DNA from: Saccoglossus kowalevskii
Lineage: Eukaryota; Hemichordata; Enteropneusta; Harrimaniidae
Direction of reading: 5' to 3'
NCBI RefSeq assembly: GCF_000003605.2
Contig: NW_003134841.1
Location: 308,354 to 346,173, forward strand
DNA length: 37,820 bases
The notes below the pieces were generated by a model. It was not told the DNA's origin, made no database searches, and was given only the letters and a program-made list of their open reading frames with translations. Positions 35,201-37,820 of this stretch are shown here, one piece after another; the stretch's first letter is position 1, and each line of letters starts with the position of its first letter. A program made the position numbers and the translations under genes.

Positions 35201-35459
35201 TTTGATATGTAACCCGCGTAAAATTAGAAGCTACAAGACTGTCATCGCTCCTTAAAATGTTTTACAAACACCACAATACAGATAACCTTTTTCTGATTAT
35301 CAATTAGACGCCGCTATATTTATCAAGAATCGGTGGTCTAATTGGAGTGGGTTTGTTGAATACACGAGAACAGCACAGAACAAGAAAACTCACACGTATC
35401 AAGACATTCCTGGTACGCCACAAGATGTACTCGAAGGGTATCGTATCGTAAAAAAATAA
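20125..35459 (+). CDS. GDP-fucose protein O-fucosyltransferase-like gene, copy 2
   Basis: Exons: 20125-20298 (signal anchor, assignment inferred), 30938-31030 (stalk), 31144-31901, 34423-34573, 34920-35064, 35308-35459. Joined they encode 490 residues plus stop; adding 26261-26347 would insert 29 in frame. Every internal phase matches copy 1. Motif I is YYCPMGPNSIYQGIRMA with NRSIVQVPF; motif II is PFVSLHWR; motif III is AAIFIKNRWSNWSGFVEYTR. The protein is a predicted type II Golgi/ER membrane fucosyltransferase: short cytosolic tail, one hydrophobic segment, acidic stalk, luminal catalytic domain. The intron after 31901 starts with GC. The 10.6-kb first intron is full of mobile elements, so exon 1 could instead belong to a separate, truncated copy. 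No frame damage is seen in the catalytic exons. Confidence 0.75.
20299..21900. other. Start of long intron 1; nothing firm
   Basis: AT-rich, with a short (AT)n near 20560. An acceptor-like TTTTAG at about 21504 followed by a basic 28-nt stretch and GTAAGA could be a small exon, but nothing else supports it. Confidence 0.35.
22000..22700. other. CpG-richer island, no gene recognised
   Basis: It is less AT-rich than its surroundings, with repeated GCGAGCGA-type words on the plus strand near 22530-22660 and their complements near 22190. It could be a regulatory region or the end of a mobile element; no open frame is convincing. Confidence 0.3.
22822..22952 (+). repeat. Two imperfect 65-bp tandem units
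   Basis: Both units run GGAATCT(G/A)CCAGG(C/T)GTGCT... to AAAGG(G/A)TGTTTA. They lie just upstream of a CCAAT/TATA-like module. Confidence 0.6.
22960..23500 (+). promoter_or_regulatory. Possible LTR-type promoter module
   Basis: Seen in order: an ATTGG (inverted CCAAT) at 23003-23007, TATAAA at 23046-23051, about 350 bp of transcript-like sequence, and an ATTAAA at 23416-23421. With the 65-bp tandem units upstream this resembles U3-R-U5 of a solo LTR. No matching second LTR, primer site or flanking duplication was found, so it could be a host promoter or chance. Confidence 0.25.
23501..24590. other. Intronic/intergenic, nothing recognised
   Basis: An 89-codon plus-strand frame (23799-24068) has no motif and no splice support. 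Confidence 0.35.
24593..24824. repeat. Small inverted-repeat element
   Basis: Outer arms: TTTGTGGGAGATAA (about 24594-24607) and TTAATCTCCCACAAA (24810-24824). An inner perfect 11-bp pair is CCTCGCCAGTT (24696-24706) with AACTGGCGAGG (24758-24768). A GC-richer tail with GAGGGCGC near 25020 may belong to the same or another element. Confidence 0.5.
25030..26260. other. No firm gene; CpG-rich patch at 25640-25950
   Basis: A 120-codon minus-strand frame (25873-25511) is rich in Cys and basic residues, but I do not recognise it. The patch around 25880-25950 contains GTGACGTAG (CRE/ATF-like). This might be an unannotated promoter and first exon on the minus strand. Confidence 0.3.
26261..26347 (+). 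CDS. Extra or orphan stalk exon, third paralogous copy
   Basis: 29 codons (EEDIRLTHLNDSVVNDDAKE...) between acceptor GCCATTTTAG and donor CAG/GTACGT. It is clearly paralogous to 30938-31030 (LTHFNESVVNDVAKEHHV); the intron after it also resembles that of copy 2 up to the TTTTGTTGCAG acceptor at 26456. There the next exon reads only DKLIVFQ and stops (TAA 26478-26480), so the catalytic exon is lost. As phase 0 it could serve as an alternative cassette exon of copy 2, or be the relic of a deleted gene copy. Confidence 0.6.
26481..27319. other. No gene recognised
   Basis: Open frames of about 120 codons (26489-26848 and 27001-27369, plus) have no motif. The first has an acceptor-like CCATTTTAG at about 26554, an echo of the sequence before the 26261 exon. 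Confidence 0.35.
27320..27505 (+). repeat. Direct repeat unit 1 (partner at about 27765-27945)
   Basis: Shares ATCACATCTCACTGT, CATGGTATATT and ATGACGTCACTGAAACTACT with the second unit, offset about 440 bp. Confidence 0.7.
27765..27945 (+). repeat. Direct repeat unit 2
   Basis: Diverged copy of 27320-27505; similarity ends around AACAAATT(A/G)TCGTT. Confidence 0.7.
28185..29970. mobile_element. Non-autonomous DNA element with about 250-bp terminal inverted repeats
   Basis: The left arm (about 28185-28435) is the reverse complement of the right arm (about 29735-29970). Matching blocks: GCCATCGTGAATAAAT near 28218, AAAAGGAATACTGAAAG near 28334, TTTTTGTTCACTTTT near 28360, and TCGTATTG(A/G)AAATAATAAA near 28403. 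The 1.3-kb core is AT-rich with no transposase. Ends and target duplication are uncertain. The arm identity is partial, so the insertion is not recent. Confidence 0.7.
29990..30644 (+). pseudogene. Non-LTR retrotransposon relic: endonuclease end and linker
   Basis: One frame reads FTENSTYYIEAHASTGWSDH followed by C and SAHNAIKNVRNIND, matching the F-x-S...TSWLDHC...AH..I pattern near the end of endonucleases of CR1-like and related LINEs. Another frame then gives PKWSKVTYIKLE, CRDPNRTNRDHM, YYADIVQSS and IPTVNSGWND. The pattern C-x-(D)P...H...YY-x-x-I...IP...GWN is typical of the linker before RT. A last frame (30450-30641) reads MMRKMRTKFKLLGCICKRND, a basic RT-proximal helix. The RT itself is absent. 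It abuts the long-TIR element. Confidence 0.55.
30938..31030 (+). CDS. Copy 2 stalk exon
   Basis: 31 codons between acceptor ATTATTTTAG and donor CAG/GTACGT. Hydrophilic, begins KENLQLTHFNESVV. Paralogous to 26261-26347 and, more distantly, 9958-10050. Confidence 0.75.
31144..31901 (+). CDS. Copy 2 catalytic exon (motifs I and II), ends at a GC donor
   Basis: Acceptor TTTTGTTGTAG ends at 31143; 252 codons plus 2 nt. The N-terminal 35 residues are stalk-like and diverged from copy 1; from RYLLPLVYYCPMG on the two are nearly identical. The homologous donor position reads AAAG/GCAAGT, a GC donor. Using the GTAATA five bases later would shift the frame into an immediate stop. Confidence 0.85.
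31902..34422. other. Intron 3 of copy 2 (GC-AG, 2521 bp)
   Basis: AT-rich, no exon seen. It contains (AT)n near 33405 and loosely repeated TTTCAAT(A/G)AAACT...GGTACAT segments at about 33920-34140. Confidence 0.6.
34423..34573 (+). CDS. Copy 2 exon with conserved Cys pair
   Basis: 151 nt, same phases as copy 1 exon 11415-11565. Encodes CHRMTDPPSKTCASYLLLN and ends MYISAPASQK before donor AAG/GTAATT. Confidence 0.85.
34920..35064 (+). CDS. Copy 2 exon leading to motif III
   Basis: 145 nt, acceptor TTTATTTCAG, donor GTTA/GTAAGT. Encodes KMIELFKSTGLRIIDNN...MSLLEQEISV. It has a single copy of the segment that is repeated eight times in copy 1. Confidence 0.85.
35308..35459 (+). CDS. Copy 2 last exon, motif III and stop
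   Basis: Acceptor ATCAATTAG ends at 35307. Encodes NAAIFIKNRWSNWSGFVEY, then ...VLEGYRIVKK and stop TAA 35457-35459. The intron before it keeps similarity to copy 1 over its last 60 or so bases. Confidence 0.85.
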
Positions 35460-36589
35460 TATACAAATAGTGAGAATTTCTAATTGTCGCAATAGTTCAC
35501 TAGGATGAACTAATGGATGTATTATTTCTTAAAATGCGACAGATGTGGTGGTGGTGTTTGGTTGTCGTAATATTTATATAATACTGTCAATAGTCGTACC
35601 TCAAATTCGCACTGCAGGACGAACAACCCTTTATTTTTTTGTGAGTTCTAAAGTGTTCTTCAGAATTAGCCTTCGTACTGAATATATTTCGTCACAAATC
35701 AAATATTTTGACTAAGACGTATTTCATTCACGCCTTCATGTGTTATATTATTGATACCAATGCTAGTTTATATACAAAGAACAATAATTGAAGCAGACGC
35801 TGACGTAATGTGATACACAGTAGTGAGTTGATTTAAATAGAGACATACATAGTTGTATCACAGCATTCATTTTTGTATTATGTTCAATACCGTTGCTGCT
35901 ACCATTTGTAAAATCACCAGCACTATACATAATTAGGCTCATTAGAAGGCTAATTTATTCCCCGGATCCTTCATGTACATCATTTAGCAATCGATTTGAA
36001 ATGCAGCTTGGCAGTGAATACGCTGAAATAATTATGCACATTAGAATGCCAAGTTTATTCCCCGGATCCTTCATGTACATCATTTAGTAATTGATTTGAA
36101 ATGCAACTTTATTACAAATTAAAAAACAAACTTATTATGTATAGTACGGGATTTGTATTTAAACCATTTATGTATAATATTTTTCTTTTGTTATATCTTT
36201 GTGTTCCATTCTTCTACAATATTTTCGTGTTCATCATTTTAAATCGTAGTGTTCATCTGACATAGACCTTGACAGGAAACGAACTATCAGTATTATACCA
36301 GACCATCACTGTTGTTCAATATAATAAATTATCAAATCCAACTTTATATGGTTCTTATAATTTTTGTATTTTTTGTTCAGTACAATAAATAAAAATAGCT
36401 ACTACGAAATAAAAGGACGTTTAGGGAACATCGTTTACACAATTGATTTGTGGCTATCCCATAATATATTTAAGTAAACAACTAAACAAACTAGCAGTGT
36501 GTAGTCTATTGCGAAAGTAGTATCGAACTTGATTATTTTTATTCGCACAATTTGGTTATTTTGATGAAGCTAAGAAGGCATTGTGAAGC
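35460..36589. other. 3' flank of copy 2, with a 100-bp tandem duplication
   Basis: Two units, about 35925-36025 and 36026-36113, share CCCCGGATCCTTCATGTACA, then CATTTAG, offset 100 bp. The 64-codon frame across them is chance. Otherwise nothing is recognised. Confidence 0.6.
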
Positions 36590-37820
36590 TGCATTCAATC
36601 CAGCTTTACAATGCAAATTCACAATGTCTATTTCAATCCAACTTTACAATATATTTCAATTCAGCCTCACAATGTCATATTTTAAAACAGCTTCACAATG
36701 TCATATTTCAATCCAGCTTTACAATGCAAATTCACAATGTCTATTTCAATCCAACTTTACAATATGTTTCAATTCAGCCTCACAATGTCATATTTTAAAA
36801 CAGCTTCACAATGTCATATTTTCAATGTAGCTTCACAATGCCAGATGTCAATACAGTTTTACAATGTCAGATTGCAAAACGGCTTCACTGTGTCATATTT
36901 CATTGTAGCTTTACAATGTCATATTTCAATGCAGCTTCACAATGTCATATTTCAATACAGCTTCACAATGTCATGTTTCAATGCAGCTTTACAATGTCAT
37001 ATTTCAATGCAGCTTCACAATGTCATATTTCAATGTAGCTTCACAATGTCATATTTCAATACAGCTTCATAATGGCATATTTCAATACAGCTTCATAATG
37101 TCATATTTCAATGCAGCTTCACAATGTCATATTTCAATACAGCTTCACAATGTCATGTTTCAATGCAGCTTTACAATGTCATATTTCAATGCAGCTTCAC
37201 AATGTCATATTTCAATGTGGCTTCACAATGTCATATTTCAATACAGCTTCATAATGGCATATTTCAATACAGATTCATAATGTCATATTTCAATGCAGCT
37301 TCACAATGTCATATTTCAATGCAGCTTCACAATGTCATATTTCAATACAGCTTCATAATGTCATATTTCAATGTAGCTTCACAATGTCATATTTCAATAC
37401 AGCTTTACAATGTCATATTTTAATACAGCTTCACAATGTCGTATTTCAATACAGCTTCACAATGTCGTATTTCAATCCAGCTTTACAATGTCATATTTCA
37501 ATACAGCTTCACAATGTCATATTTCAATACAGCTTCACAATGTAATATTTCAATACAGCTTCACAATGTCGTATTTCAATACAGCTTCACAATGTCATAT
37601 TTCTCTACAGCTTCACAATGTCATATTTCAATCCAGCTTTACAATGCAAATTCACAATGTCTATTTCAATCCAACTTTACAATATGTTTCAATTCAGCCT
37701 CACAATGTCATATTTTAAAACAGCTTCACAATGTCATATTTTCAATGTAGCTTCACAATGCCAGATGTTAATACAGTTTTACAATGTCAGATTGCAAAAC
37801 GGCTTCACTGTGTCATATTT
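36590..37820 (+). repeat. 26-bp satellite with higher-order structure, continues past the window
   Basis: About 47 monomers of consensus TCATATTTCAATACAG plus CTTCACAATG. A variant block starting CAATCCAGCTTTACAATGCA recurs with AGCTTT at 36601, 36715 and 37635. The second and third are 920 bp apart and share the whole following about 190 bp, so the higher-order unit is about 920 bp. A smaller 182-bp (7-monomer) duplication links 36971 and 37153. The sequence is open in all three plus frames only because 26 is not a multiple of three. Confidence 0.9.

Noticed and set aside
36552-37750. Overlapping plus-strand ORFs of 70-124 codons at the right end
   Set aside because: All are the 26-bp satellite read in three frames; periodic peptide, no other coding evidence.
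36590-37820. CRISPR-like array
   Set aside because: The repeats are contiguous without unique spacers, and the genome is eukaryotic. The same applies to 12671-13162.
1-37820. A complete new defence-like or operon-type system
   Set aside because: No clustered intact prokaryote-like genes; the phage-type nuclease domain belongs to a broken, intron-bearing animal gene.

Overview
The window is AT-rich eukaryotic DNA, almost certainly from a marine invertebrate animal. It has spliced genes with GT/GC-AG introns, several non-LTR retrotransposon remains, foldback and long-TIR DNA elements, minisatellites, and a 975-base assembly gap. The species cannot be named from the sequence. There is no bacterial gene organisation, tRNA, rRNA or CRISPR array that I can see.

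Layout. (1) 1-5886, minus strand: a decayed three-domain gene, SAP, then SWIM zinc finger, then YqaJ-type nuclease. Two clean introns survive, but frameshifts and a stop codon break it. Between the SWIM and YqaJ parts sits a 3-kb, 5'-truncated L1/Tx1-like LINE on the plus strand, with five ACT units at each end. (2) 6314-7198 (minus) and about 8690-9060 (minus): coding-like relics, the second with a reverse-transcriptase C-terminal signature. (3) 9958-13634, plus: copy 1 of a GDP-fucose protein O-fucosyltransferase-like gene, five exons in the window. Intron 4 opens with an eight-copy 62-bp minisatellite that repeats the exon end and its splice donor. (4) 14200-18071: a 284-bp identical direct repeat, one copy ending in the gap, the other overlapping a 0.55-kb foldback element. 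(5) 20125-35459, plus: copy 2 of the fucosyltransferase gene. It has a signal-anchor first exon, a possible extra or orphan stalk exon at 26261-26347, and five further exons. Its long first intron holds an LTR-like promoter module, small inverted-repeat elements, a 1.8-kb long-TIR element (about 28185-29970) and a LINE endonuclease/linker relic (about 29990-30644). (6) 36590 to the end: a 26-bp satellite with a 920-bp higher-order repeat, running out of the window.

How the genes fit together. The two fucosyltransferase-like genes are tandem paralogs, about 90% identical over the catalytic exon by my count, with the same exon phases. Their stalk exons and introns have diverged strongly. They are predicted Golgi/ER type II membrane enzymes, from the signal anchor and the three O-FucT motif regions. 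Most of the rest is mobile-element debris between them. The most notable observations are splicing-related: a frame-required GC-AG intron in copy 2, an apparent GC donor or donor shift in copy 1, and multiplication of a splice donor by a minisatellite in copy 1.
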